In this document: one piece after another, positions 1 to 9,311 of the stretch
Layout of the letters: each line of letters begins with the position of its first letter
Numbering within the stretch: the first letter of the stretch is position 1
From: Sphingomonas sp. M1-B02
Lineage (GTDB): Bacteria; Pseudomonadota; Alphaproteobacteria; Sphingomonadales; Sphingomonadaceae
DNA: 64,000 nucleotides
Direction: 5' to 3'
NCBI RefSeq assembly: GCF_026167525.1
Contig: NZ_CP110679.1
Location: 2,405,501-2,469,500 of the forward strand
Translations under genes and position numbers: made by a program
Notes under the pieces: generated by a model
The model's database searches: none
What the model saw: only the letters and a program-made list of their open reading frames with translations
What the model was told of the DNA's origin: nothing

Positions 1-1
1 C

Positions 2-877
2 AGCCGGTGCGCCTTCGCCAGCGAGACCGATAACCGGTACCTGCGTCGCGACTTCTGCTCGCTTCCTTCGACGCCGCTCGTGACGCGCTTTGCTGCCGGA
101 TTGTGCCAAAGCCTGGAGGACATCCTCTCCGAATATTGTGGCCGGTCCCATCCGCTTCTCGAGGTCACCACGCTGACCAGTTATTTCGGCTCATCGCATC
201 AATATGTTCACCGTGACCCGAGCGGCGTGATCAGCCTTTTTGCCGCGGTGGAAGATGTATCGGAGCAACAGGGCGGGACGGTGTTCATCCCAGGCACGCA
301 CATGTACGACGGTGCCGAGCGGAAGCATGACGGCAACGCCTATGCGTTGATGGAGCTGTTTCGCCTACAATGTAACTTTCGGATCCTTCTCTATAATTTG
401 AGAAAACTCTGGAGCTTGCGAAACGACGACGCGGCTCCCCTGGCACCTGGTGAGTTTCGTGACCGGGTATTTTCGAGCAAGTGGGACGAGCATCAGCCCA
501 ATTTGCTGCGCTTCGCGTTGGGAAAAAATTCCCAATTCAGCCTCCGCATGCTCAGCCCCAGCAACTTGTGGAAGCTGTTTCGCCACCGTGCGGCCCTCAG
601 GAACCTGTTCCACTTGGTCCAGACGGCGCCACGGAAGGGGACGGTCATTCTCTATCGGAGCGATATGCTCCATGCGGGCCCCGACAACCGATCGCCGCAT
701 CCCCGGCGACTTTTCAGCATGAGTCTCGCCCGGGGCATGGTCGAACCGAAACTCTGGCAGGCTGGCTATTCGCCGCATCCCACATTGACTGCCAGTCCCA
801 TGTCCTTCGGGGATCTTCTGGATTATCCGCTAACCTCCAGAGCCCAGCACCAGACCGCGGGCATGTTGGTGGATTGA
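2..877 (+). CDS. Phytanoyl-CoA dioxygenase-like Fe(II)/2OG oxygenase, 5' truncated
   Basis: The reading frame is open from the first bases of the window, so the gene almost certainly starts upstream; a GTG at 80 is only an internal candidate. About 291 residues are visible. An HRD motif (the HxD iron pair) near the start of the visible part and a later HAGPDNRS segment (distal iron His and 2-oxoglutarate Arg) fit the PhyH family of non-haem Fe(II)/2-oxoglutarate oxygenases. The substrate cannot be told from sequence; such enzymes hydroxylate lipids or secondary metabolites. The family call is fairly secure and the role unknown. The next gene is convergent, on the minus strand. Confidence 0.75.
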   Translation, partial: SRCAFASETDNRYLRRDFCSLPSTPLVTRFAAGLCQSLEDILSEYCGRSHPLLEVTTLTSYFGSSHQYVHRDPSGVISLFAAVEDVSEQQGGTVFIPGTHMYDGAERKHDGNAYALMELFRLQCNFRILLYNLRKLWSLRNDDAAPLAPGEFRDRVFSSKWDEHQPNLLRFALGKNSQFSLRMLSPSNLWKLFRHRAALRNLFHLVQTAPRKGTVILYRSDMLHAGPDNRSPHPRRLFSMSLARGMVEPKLWQAGYSPHPTLTASPMSFGDLLDYPLTSRAQHQTAGMLVD

Positions 878-1006
878 CGCCACTGCTCGGAATCGGCGGC
901 GCGGGCCGGCCCCCGCTCCGACGAGCTGGACCGGCATCCCGCCTTCATTAACGGCACGCGGCCGGGCGCAGCCTTCGGCGGGGGTGCGGGTAGCCGGATT
1001 CGAACG

Positions 1007-1435
1007 TCAGGCGGCCGCGAGGTCTTCGGCGATCGCGTCGGCCAGGCTGGTGCCGTCGAGGATGCGGGCGGTTTCGTCGCGCACGCGCGCCATCGCCTGG
1101 CGGATCGCGCAGGCATTTTCGTCCTTGCAGTCGAGGCAGGCGCGATAGGCGGTGCGGCTGACGCAGGGGACCAGCGCGAGCGGGCCCTCGATCACGCGGA
1201 TGATCTCGCCCAATGAAATGAGGTGCGAGGCGCGGGCGAGGCGATAGCCGCCCATCTTGCCGCGGGTGGAGAAGAGGAACCCGGCCTCGCGCAGGTCCGC
1301 CAGGATCAGCTCGAGAAACTTGCGCGGGACATTCGCCTGTGCCGCGATGCGATTCATCGGCACGGGGCCGGTGGAAGGCTGTTCGGCGAGGTAGAGCATC
1401 GCGCGGAGCGCGTAGCGGGAACGCTGCGTCAACAT
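1007..1435 (-). CDS. Rrf2 family transcriptional regulator
   Basis: A 142-residue protein with the Rrf2 winged-helix at the N terminus (MLTQRSRYALRAMLYLA start, recognition helix around residues 35-52, wing with GKMGGYRLAR). Cysteines at about 91, 100, 103 and 109 form a cluster in the region where IscR and NsrR bind an Fe-S cluster, so a redox- or iron-sensing role is plausible. It has four cysteines, spaced differently from classical IscR, so I do not call it IscR. No isc or suf genes are nearby. It reads away from the tmRNA gene, leaving a shared upstream region at 1436-1540. Confidence 0.88.
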   Translation of the reverse strand: MLTQRSRYALRAMLYLAEQPSTGPVPMNRIAAQANVPRKFLELILADLREAGFLFSTRGKMGGYRLARASHLISLGEIIRVIEGPLALVPCVSRTAYRACLDCKDENACAIRQAMARVRDETARILDGTSLADAIAEDLAAA

Positions 1436-1539
1436 GATGCACCCTTCATGCCAAGTGTTTACGACAGTGTGAAGGCCTAGCGCGTCCCACCTGACCTTTT
1501 CATTAATCGCGGATGCCCTATATGGGTTCTTGCCGGGTT

Positions 1540-1795
1540 CGCTCGGCTATGGGGATAAACGACGGCGTGCAATAGATGCAGCGGACGCGGGGGCAGTACC
1601 CGCCGGCTCCACCATAAGCGGTGGTGGCTCTGGACACCGTTTCTGACGGGGCCGAACCAGGATCGACGTGTGTTGAAAAGCGCCGACTATTTCCCAGCGT
1701 GGGCCACTGTGACGGCCTGAAACACAAGTGCCAACGATAACGAAGCACTCGCTATTGCGGCGTAACCCCACGGCTTAACGGCCTAAGGTTATTCT
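1540..1795 (+). ncRNA. ssrA: tmRNA, circularly permuted two-piece form
   Basis: The gene has the permuted order typical of alphaproteobacteria. The acceptor piece comes first: a T-stem at 1587-1591 with 1599-1603, then CGGCTCC at 1604-1610 and ACCA ending at 1614. A spacer to be removed follows, and the coding piece starts with GGGGCCG at 1648-1654. These two strands pair over seven bases with a G-U at the third pair, the alanine identity element of tmRNA. The coding piece holds the tag reading frame at 1730-1765. tmRNA with SmpB rescues stalled ribosomes and tags the product for proteolysis. Outer ends are approximate. Confidence 0.93.
1730..1765 (+). other. tmRNA tag-peptide reading frame
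   Basis: GCC resume codon followed by codons giving ANDNEALAIAA and a TAA stop. The ANDN start and hydrophobic AA end match the degradation tags of alphaproteobacterial tmRNAs, which ClpXP recognises. Confidence 0.92.
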
Positions 1796-1813
1796 AAAAT
1801 GCGCGGTTGGACC

Positions 1814-1869
1814 GCACCGGGCAACAGAAGCGGATTCCAGCGGTACGGGGGGCACCGGGCAACAGAAGC
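1814..1869. repeat. 18-bp direct repeat pair
   Basis: The 18-mer beginning GCACCGGGCAACAG is present exactly at 1814-1831 and 1852-1869, a 38-bp period. It lies between the 3' end of the tmRNA and the 3' end of the brkB-like gene. Function unknown; it may be a remnant of a local duplication. Confidence 0.85.
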
Positions 1870-1886
1870 CCCCCACTCACCAGTTT

Positions 1887-3086
1887 TCAGTCGCGCGCGC
1901 GCAGCCAGGCCAGGCCGGTCGCGGTGGCGATCAGCGCCGCGCCCGTTGCGGCATGGCGCCGCTTGCGCATCATCGACAGGCCGATCGATGCGAGCCCGGT
2001 GCTGATCCACCCGACCTTCGGCAGGCCGACGATGCGTGCCGCGAGGCGTGACGCGACCAGGCTGCCCTGGGCTTCGGGCGGCGGCGCGGCGGGAGACGGC
2101 AGGCGGGGGCGTTCGGGAGGCGCCGGCAGCGCGGCGACGGGTTCATCGGCGACGTGATCGGCGACCCAGGCGGCGCGCAGGCCGATCGGCTGCGGCGCGC
2201 CGACGGTGGTATCCTCGGCGGTCTGATGTTCGAGCTCGGCATTGAGCTCGGCGCCGAACAGGAGGATGTAGCTCGACAGATAGAGCCAGGTCAGCAGCGC
2301 GACGACGGCACCGAGCGAGCCGTAGGTCGCATCGAACTTCCCCACATGCGCGACATAGAGACCGAAGCCGAGGGTGAGCAGGAGCCACATCAGCCCCGCG
2401 AACAGCGAGCCCGGGGTGAGCCAGATCCACTGCGCCTGCTGGCGCGACGGGCCGAAGCGATAAAGCGCGGCGGCGCCCGCGGCGCCCGCCAGCATGAGCA
2501 GCGCATAGGCTAACAATGTACCGAGCAGGAGCAACGCGTCGCTGGCGCGCGGGGCGAACGCGCTCAGCGCATTGAGCGCGGCGATCGCCAGCGCCGCCAG
2601 GATCGCGGCGCAGACCGCCGCCGCAGTCATCGCCAGCGACGTCAGGTTGAGTTTCAGGAAATTGCGCTTTTCCTGTTCCTCATAGGCGATGTTGAGCGCG
2701 GTCAGGATCGCGCCGGCGCCGTTGCGCGCGCCGAAGATAGCGATGCCGAGCGCCAGGAAGACGCCCAGCCCCTTTTTCTCGTCGGAACCGCGGACGAGCT
2801 CGAGCAACTGTCCGCCGACCGTGCGGGCAATGTCCGGCGGCATCACTTGCGTTAGCGCCTGCATGTGGCGGATCACCGTCTCGGGCGTAACGAAGATGCC
2901 GTAGCAGAGCGCCACCGCGGTAATGAGCGGCACGAGCGCCAGGAAGCCGTAGAAAGCGACCCCGGCGGCAACCAGGCCGATATTGTCGTTCGACGATTCG
3001 GTCCAGGTGCGGATCGCCACCGCCTTCCACGCCGCCAGGGGCATATGCCACGGGCTGCGGGCGTCGCGCCCCTTTGCGTCGTCCAT
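1887..3086 (-). CDS. YihY/virulence factor BrkB family inner-membrane protein
   Basis: A 399-residue protein with the multi-helix YihY/BrkB core: a segment near GVAFYGFLALVPLITA, then several long hydrophobic stretches up to about residue 290, with the family-typical TYGSLGAVVALLTWLYLSSYILLFGAELNAE motif near its end. The last 110 residues are a Pro/Ala-rich cytosolic tail with a short hydrophobic piece. The ATG at 3086 is preferred over the upstream TTG/GTG because AGGGACGAG lies just before it. The family was once thought to be RNase BN, but that activity belongs elsewhere; its function remains open. Confidence 0.85.
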   Translation of the reverse strand: MDDAKGRDARSPWHMPLAAWKAVAIRTWTESSNDNIGLVAAGVAFYGFLALVPLITAVALCYGIFVTPETVIRHMQALTQVMPPDIARTVGGQLLELVRGSDEKKGLGVFLALGIAIFGARNGAGAILTALNIAYEEQEKRNFLKLNLTSLAMTAAAVCAAILAALAIAALNALSAFAPRASDALLLLGTLLAYALLMLAGAAGAAALYRFGPSRQQAQWIWLTPGSLFAGLMWLLLTLGFGLYVAHVGKFDATYGSLGAVVALLTWLYLSSYILLFGAELNAELEHQTAEDTTVGAPQPIGLRAAWVADHVADEPVAALPAPPERPRLPSPAAPPPEAQGSLVASRLAARIVGLPKVGWISTGLASIGLSMMRKRRHAATGAALIATATGLAWLRARD

Positions 3087-3173
3087 CGTCTCGTCCCTGT
3101 TGCTGCCGACGCGCGGCCCTGGCGCGTGGCTCACCAAGCGCTTGGAAAGCCCGGCTGTTCCGGGGACGGCCGA

Positions 3174-4178
3174 TCAGGCGGCGATGGTGAGCCGCGCGAT
3201 CGTGCGCTCGCCGCGGATCATTTCGAAGCGTCCGCCCAGCTGCCCCGCCAACATGGTCGCGATCTGGAGGCCGAGGCTGCCGCTCGTGCCCAGTTCGAAC
3301 TCCTCGGGCAGGCCGTTGCCGTCATCGCGCACCTCGATCCGGAGATTAGCGCCGTCGCGGGTGCAAGCGATCTCGATCTCGCCGGTCTCGCGACCTGCGA
3401 AGCCATGTTCGATCGCATTGGCGACGGCCTCGGCGACGATCAGCGCGATCGGGGTAAGCGAGGCGGGCGGCACCGCGCTATCGTCGAGCGACAGGCGCTG
3501 GCTGATGCCGGTGCGCCCGCTCGCCTCGATCACATCGGCGCCCAGCGGTCCCAAGATACCGTCGAGCCCACGAACATGATCGTGCATCTCGTAAAGCTGG
3601 CGGCTGATCCGGCCGATCGTGCCGAGCCGTCGTGCGGCCTCATCCATCGCGGCGCGGGCATCGGGATCGGTCACCTGGCGCTTCTGGAGCGTGAGCAAGC
3701 CGGCGACGACCTGGAGGTTGTTGGACACGCGGTGCTGCAGTTCGGCGAACAGCAGTTCCTGCGTTTCGGCGAGCACCCGGCTGCGTTCGCGTTCGGCCGC
3801 GAGATGGGTATTGGCGCGCTGCATCAGGTGGATGATCGCAATGTCGGTCGTCACCACGAACACGTAAAAAGCGAGGGCGATCGCGGTGGGTCCGGTCATC
3901 ACGAAGCCGAGCGGCGGGATGAAATAATACCAGGACAGCAGCCCGCACAGGATCGCGGCGATCGCGCCCATCCGCCAGCCGAAAACGAACGAAGCGAGCA
4001 GGACCGCGGGGAAAAAGGTGACGTAGGGGAAGCCGGGCGGCAGCCAGTCGCTGGCGCCGAGGCGCGCGAAATAGGCCAGAACGACAAGCGCAAGCGTCCC
4101 CGTCACGGCTAGCAGCGGCCGGTTCGCCGCAATCGGCAGGCGCTCGAGCCTGCTGGCCGGGCGTTCGCTTCGTTTCAT
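3174..4178 (-). CDS. Membrane sensor histidine kinase, HWE/HisKA_2 type
   Basis: A 334-residue protein. Residues 20-120 hold about four membrane helices like the DUF4118 (KdpD) sensor region. The phosphoacceptor segment ELQHRVSNNLQVVAGLL puts the His at 149, and the ATPase domain shows an N box (AVANAIEHGF), DDGNGLP and SGSLGLQ. This layout is typical of alphaproteobacterial HWE/HisKA_2 kinases feeding the general stress response (PhyR pathway) or light signalling. No response regulator is adjacent, so the partner is unknown. The ATG at 4178 is chosen because GGAAGGGGG precedes it. Confidence 0.85.
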   Translation of the reverse strand: MKRSERPASRLERLPIAANRPLLAVTGTLALVVLAYFARLGASDWLPPGFPYVTFFPAVLLASFVFGWRMGAIAAILCGLLSWYYFIPPLGFVMTGPTAIALAFYVFVVTTDIAIIHLMQRANTHLAAERERSRVLAETQELLFAELQHRVSNNLQVVAGLLTLQKRQVTDPDARAAMDEAARRLGTIGRISRQLYEMHDHVRGLDGILGPLGADVIEASGRTGISQRLSLDDSAVPPASLTPIALIVAEAVANAIEHGFAGRETGEIEIACTRDGANLRIEVRDDGNGLPEEFELGTSGSLGLQIATMLAGQLGGRFEMIRGERTIARLTIAA

Positions 4179-4241
4179 GTTCGGTCCGCCCCCTTCCCGC
4201 GCAGCGCGTAGCATTGTGCGCGCACGCTTGCCATCAACATG

Positions 4242-4271
4242 GAAAAAGGGAGCCGCGTCACCGCGGCCCCC
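4242..4271 (-). terminator. Rho-independent terminator after pnp
   Basis: On the minus strand a 10-bp GC-rich stem (arms 4248-4257 and 4262-4271, loop of four) is followed by five T residues, 37 bases after the pnp stop codon. It closes the long rimP-to-pnp transcription unit. Confidence 0.88.
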
Positions 4272-4307
4272 TTCCTCCTCTCCGAACTTTCGCCGGATAT
4301 CTTGTAG

Positions 4308-6692
<2,385 letters not shown>

Positions 6693-6812
6693 TGGATTTC
6701 CTTCGTCCGGCGGCCAGATGCCTGCCGGTTCCTGTAAGAGGCTCTATCTGGAGCCTGGTGGCGGTGTTTCCGCCTCGACGCCGTGCCGGATTGCAACTGC
6801 GCCGATACCAAA

Positions 6813-6835
6813 ACGGCCCCCAAAGCGGGGGCCGT
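6813..6835 (-). terminator. Hairpin between rpsO and pnp
   Basis: A 9-bp perfect stem, ACGGCCCCC (6813-6821) with GGGGGCCGT (6827-6835), with a five-base loop. It starts 5 bases after the rpsO stop, and TTTTGG follows on the minus strand. In many bacteria this position holds an attenuator and RNase III/PNPase control site, so it may be leaky rather than a full stop. Confidence 0.75.
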
Positions 6836-6840
6836 CCGGA

Positions 6841-7110
6841 TTATTTGCGAAGGCCGAGCTTCGCGATGATGTCGGTGTAGCGGGCGTTGTCGCTCTTCTT
6901 GAGATAATCGAGCAGCGAACGGCGCTTGTTGACCATGAGGAGCAGACCGCGGCGCGAATGGTTGTCCTTCGCGTGGGTCTTGAAGTGCTCGGTCAGGTTG
7001 ACGATGCGTTCGGTGAGGATCGCGACCTGGACTTCGGTGCTGCCGGTGTCGCCATCGGCGCGGCCATGTTCCTTGATGAGCGCGTCCTTGCGCTCTGCAG
7101 TGATCGTCAT
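6841..7110 (-). CDS. rpsO: 30S ribosomal protein S15
   Basis: An 89-residue protein, exactly the family length, with the S15 signature ([27 protein letters not shown] followed by [24 protein letters not shown]). S15 binds 16S rRNA early in assembly of the small-subunit platform. It lies between truB and pnp, the conserved truB-rpsO-pnp order. Confidence 0.98.
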   Translation of the reverse strand: MTITAERKDALIKEHGRADGDTGSTEVQVAILTERIVNLTEHFKTHAKDNHSRRGLLLMVNKRRSLLDYLKKSDNARYTDIIAKLGLRK

Positions 7111-7128
7111 AGGTTTTCCTTCGACATC

Positions 7129-8124
7129 TTACAGATTGAAGCCGCGGACGACCCGGACGAATCCGGCCTGAGCCTCTACCAGCGCGACAGGGACTTCCCC
7201 CAGCAGCGCGAAATATTGGCCCTCTTCAGCGGCAATCCCGGCCAAGACCTGCCCCTGTCGGAGCAGCCCTGCCTGGTCGGGGGTGAGGGAGAGAGCCGGG
7301 ATGTCGACCAGCCCCGCCCTCAACGGCAGGAGGAGTGTTTCAAGCTGCCGGGCCTTAGCGGCGTCGGCCAATTTGTCCAGCGAAATCGCGGGATCGAGGG
7401 TGAACGGGCCGGCGCGGGTGCGGCGGAGCATGGTGACATGGCCGACGGTGCCGAGCGCGAGGGCGATGTCGCGGGCGAGGGAGCGGATATAGGTGCCCTT
7501 GGAGACATGGGCGCTGAGGGTGATTTCGTCTAGCTCCTCCCCGGCACGGGGAGGGGGACCAGCCGAAGGCTGGTGGAGGGGGCTCTCCTCAAGCGCCTCG
7601 CTTGCGGCGCGCCCCCTCCACCAAGCTTCGCTTGGTCCCCCTCCCCGTTCCGGGGAGGATAAAGTGAGGGCATGTATCGTGACATCGCGGCTCGCGAGCA
7701 CCACTTCCTGGCCGGCGCGGGCGAGGTCGTAGGCCCGCTCGCCATCGACCTTCAGCGCGGAGTAAGCCGGAGGCACCTGCGCGATCGGGCCTGTGAAGCG
7801 GGGCAACACCGCTTCGATAGCGGCACGCGTGGGGCGCACATCGGACGCGGCGATCTCCACACCCTCAAGGTCGAGCGTGTCGGTCTGGACCCCGAACGCG
7901 ATCGTGAAGTCATAGACCTTGTCGCTGTCGAGCATCCGCCCCGCGAGCTTGGTCGCCTCGCCGATCGCGATCGGCAGCACGCCGGTCGCCAGCGGATCGA
8001 GCGTGCCGCCATGGCCGACCTTAAACTTGCCATAGCCGCCGTCGCGCAGCGCGCGCTTGACCGCGCTCACCCCTTGGGTGGAGCCGAGCCCGAGCGGCTT
8101 GTCGAGGATGATCCAGCCATGCAT
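7129..8124 (-). CDS. truB: tRNA pseudouridine-55 synthase, with inserted repeat
   Basis: A 331-residue TruB. The start MHGWIILDKPLG is chosen because it is the conserved N terminus, although the frame is open 45 codons further upstream into tdk. The GHGGTLDPLATG motif carries the catalytic Asp at 43. Residues 156-197 are foreign to the family: they are encoded by a 125-bp palindromic element (7535-7659) that keeps the frame and inserts Arg/Gly/Pro/Trp-rich sequence just before the conserved ITLSAHVSKGTYIRSL strand. Both flanks align with normal TruB, so the protein is probably still made with a surface loop. Confidence 0.95.
   Translation of the reverse strand: MHGWIILDKPLGLGSTQGVSAVKRALRDGGYGKFKVGHGGTLDPLATGVLPIAIGEATKLAGRMLDSDKVYDFTIAFGVQTDTLDLEGVEIAASDVRPTRAAIEAVLPRFTGPIAQVPPAYSALKVDGERAYDLARAGQEVVLASRDVTIHALTLSSPERGGGPSEAWWRGRAASEALEESPLHQPSAGPPPRAGEELDEITLSAHVSKGTYIRSLARDIALALGTVGHVTMLRRTRAGPFTLDPAISLDKLADAAKARQLETLLLPLRAGLVDIPALSLTPDQAGLLRQGQVLAGIAAEEGQYFALLGEVPVALVEAQAGFVRVVRGFNL
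7535..7659. repeat. Palindromic element inside truB, family A
   Basis: Two 49-base arms (7535-7583 and 7611-7659) are near-perfect reverse complements around a 27-base centre. Each arm itself contains two small hairpins (a CCTCCCC...GGGGAGG hairpin and a CCAG...CTGG hairpin). Differences between arms are mirrored within each small hairpin, as expected from selection on RNA or DNA structure. A related copy lies at 47929-48097. The element supplies about 42 in-frame codons of truB with no stop. Confidence 0.93.
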
Positions 8125-8131
8125 GCGCGGT

Positions 8132-8725
8132 CTACTGCGCCGCGCCGACGGGTGCCGTACGCTGCATGAAATGGCGGCGGCACAAAGCGATATAGCGCTC
8201 GTTGCCGCCGATTTCCTTCTGCTCGCCCTGGCGGACCGCATTGCCTTCGGCGTCGACACGCAGGTTCATCGTCGCCTTGCGCCCGCATTCGCAGACCGAT
8301 TTGAGCTCGACCAGCGAATCGGCGAGCGCGAGCAGTTCGGCCGAGCCGGGGAAGAGCTTGCCCTGGAAATCGGTTCGCAGCCCGTAGCACAGCACCGGGA
8401 TGCCGACCTCGTCGGCGAGATGCGCGAGCTGGCGGACCTGGGCCGGCGAGAGGAACTGCGATTCGTCGACGAGGATGCAGGCGAGCGGCGCCTGGAAATG
8501 CGCCTCCTCGGCGATCAATCGCAGATCGGTATCCTCGGCGAAGGGGATCGCATCCGCGACGATGCCGAGCCGCGAGTCGATCACCCCCTGCCCGCCGCGA
8601 TCATGCGCGCCGGCGGTGAACAGCAAGGTGCGCATGCCGCGCTCGCGATAGTTGAAATCGGCCTGGAGCAAGGTGGTCGATTTGCCGGCGTTCATCGAGG
8701 CATAATAGAAATAGAGCTTGGCCAT
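8132..8725 (-). CDS. tdk: Thymidine kinase, type II
   Basis: A 197-residue enzyme that phosphorylates thymidine to dTMP in the salvage pathway. The P-loop FYYASMNAGKSTTLLQ is near the N terminus, followed by VDESQFLSPAQVRQLA (Walker B and lasso region). A CECGRKATMNLR segment provides zinc-ligand cysteines. It lies 7 bases upstream of truB and just after rbfA on the same strand, an unusual guest in the translation-factor operon, and is presumably co-transcribed. Confidence 0.95.
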   Translation of the reverse strand: MAKLYFYYASMNAGKSTTLLQADFNYRERGMRTLLFTAGAHDRGGQGVIDSRLGIVADAIPFAEDTDLRLIAEEAHFQAPLACILVDESQFLSPAQVRQLAHLADEVGIPVLCYGLRTDFQGKLFPGSAELLALADSLVELKSVCECGRKATMNLRVDAEGNAVRQGEQKEIGGNERYIALCRRHFMQRTAPVGAAQ

Positions 8726-8757
8726 CGAGCCATCCTTGTAGCCGGCGCGTCGCGCGA

Positions 8758-9159
8758 TCAGTCCTCGGACGGATCGCCCAGATCCTGCGCCACCTTGGGC
8801 GCGCGCAGGAGGGTATCGATATGGGTGCCTTCGTCGAAGCTGTCGTCCGCCAGGAATTTGAGCTTGGCGGCATATTTCATCCGCACCTTCGAGGCGACTT
8901 CGCGCTGGAGATAGGCGGTGTTGGTGCGCAGCGCCTTGAGCACCTTCTCCTCCTCCTTGCCGAGCAGGGGCTTCACGAAGACGGTGGCGTGGCGCAGATC
9001 GGGCGACATGCGGACTTCGGTAACCGAGACCATGTGCCGTGCGAGCGTCTCGTCATGGACGTCGCCGCGGGCGAGGATCTCGCTGAGGATGTGGCGCACC
9101 TGCTCGCCGACCTTGAGGAGTCGAACGACGCGGGTTTCGGGGGTTTCGGCGTGTTTCAT
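8758..9159 (-). CDS. rbfA: 30S ribosome-binding factor A
   Basis: A 133-residue KH-like protein needed for late 30S maturation and cold growth. The RbfA pattern is clear: [20 protein letters not shown] at the N terminus, [21 protein letters not shown] in the middle and [16 protein letters not shown] near the end. The ATG at 9159 is preferred, since the longer open frame upstream only reads into the palindromic repeat at 9174-9306. That repeat separates it from infB. Confidence 0.95.
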   Translation of the reverse strand: MKHAETPETRVVRLLKVGEQVRHILSEILARGDVHDETLARHMVSVTEVRMSPDLRHATVFVKPLLGKEEEKVLKALRTNTAYLQREVASKVRMKYAAKLKFLADDSFDEGTHIDTLLRAPKVAQDLGDPSED

Positions 9160-9173
9160 GTCGCACCCTAAAG

Positions 9174-9306
9174 TCCCTCTCCCAGCGGGAGAGGGAGGGA
9201 CCCGCTCGGCGCAGCCGAGGGGGAGGGTGAGGGTGACTAGCAACCTAGGTCGCCCTCACCCTTCCGGCGCTACGCGCCTCCCTCCCTCTCCCAACGGGAG
9301 AGGGAA
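9174..9306. repeat. Palindromic intergenic element between infB and rbfA, family B
   Basis: A 133-bp element whose two ends are almost the same 23-mer hairpin (TCCCTCTCCCANCGGGAGAGGGA at 9174-9196 and 9284-9306). In between, GAGGGTGAGGGTGA (9231-9235 region) and TCGCCCTCACCC (9250-9261) are complementary, so the whole can fold into one long structure. It fills almost the entire infB-rbfA gap. Confidence 0.88.
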
Positions 9307-9311
9307 CTTGA

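Noticed and set aside
878-1006. Possible gene between the dioxygenase and the Rrf2 regulator
   Set aside because: Only 129 bases with GC-rich short inverted repeats and no supported reading frame.
2865-4112. 415-codon open frame across the brkB-like and kinase genes on the other strand
   Set aside because: Composition is shadow-like and both minus-strand proteins have clear domains.
8125-8259. 45-codon extension of truB into tdk
   Set aside because: It has no TruB similarity and overlaps conserved tdk coding sequence; MHGWIILDKP is the conserved start.
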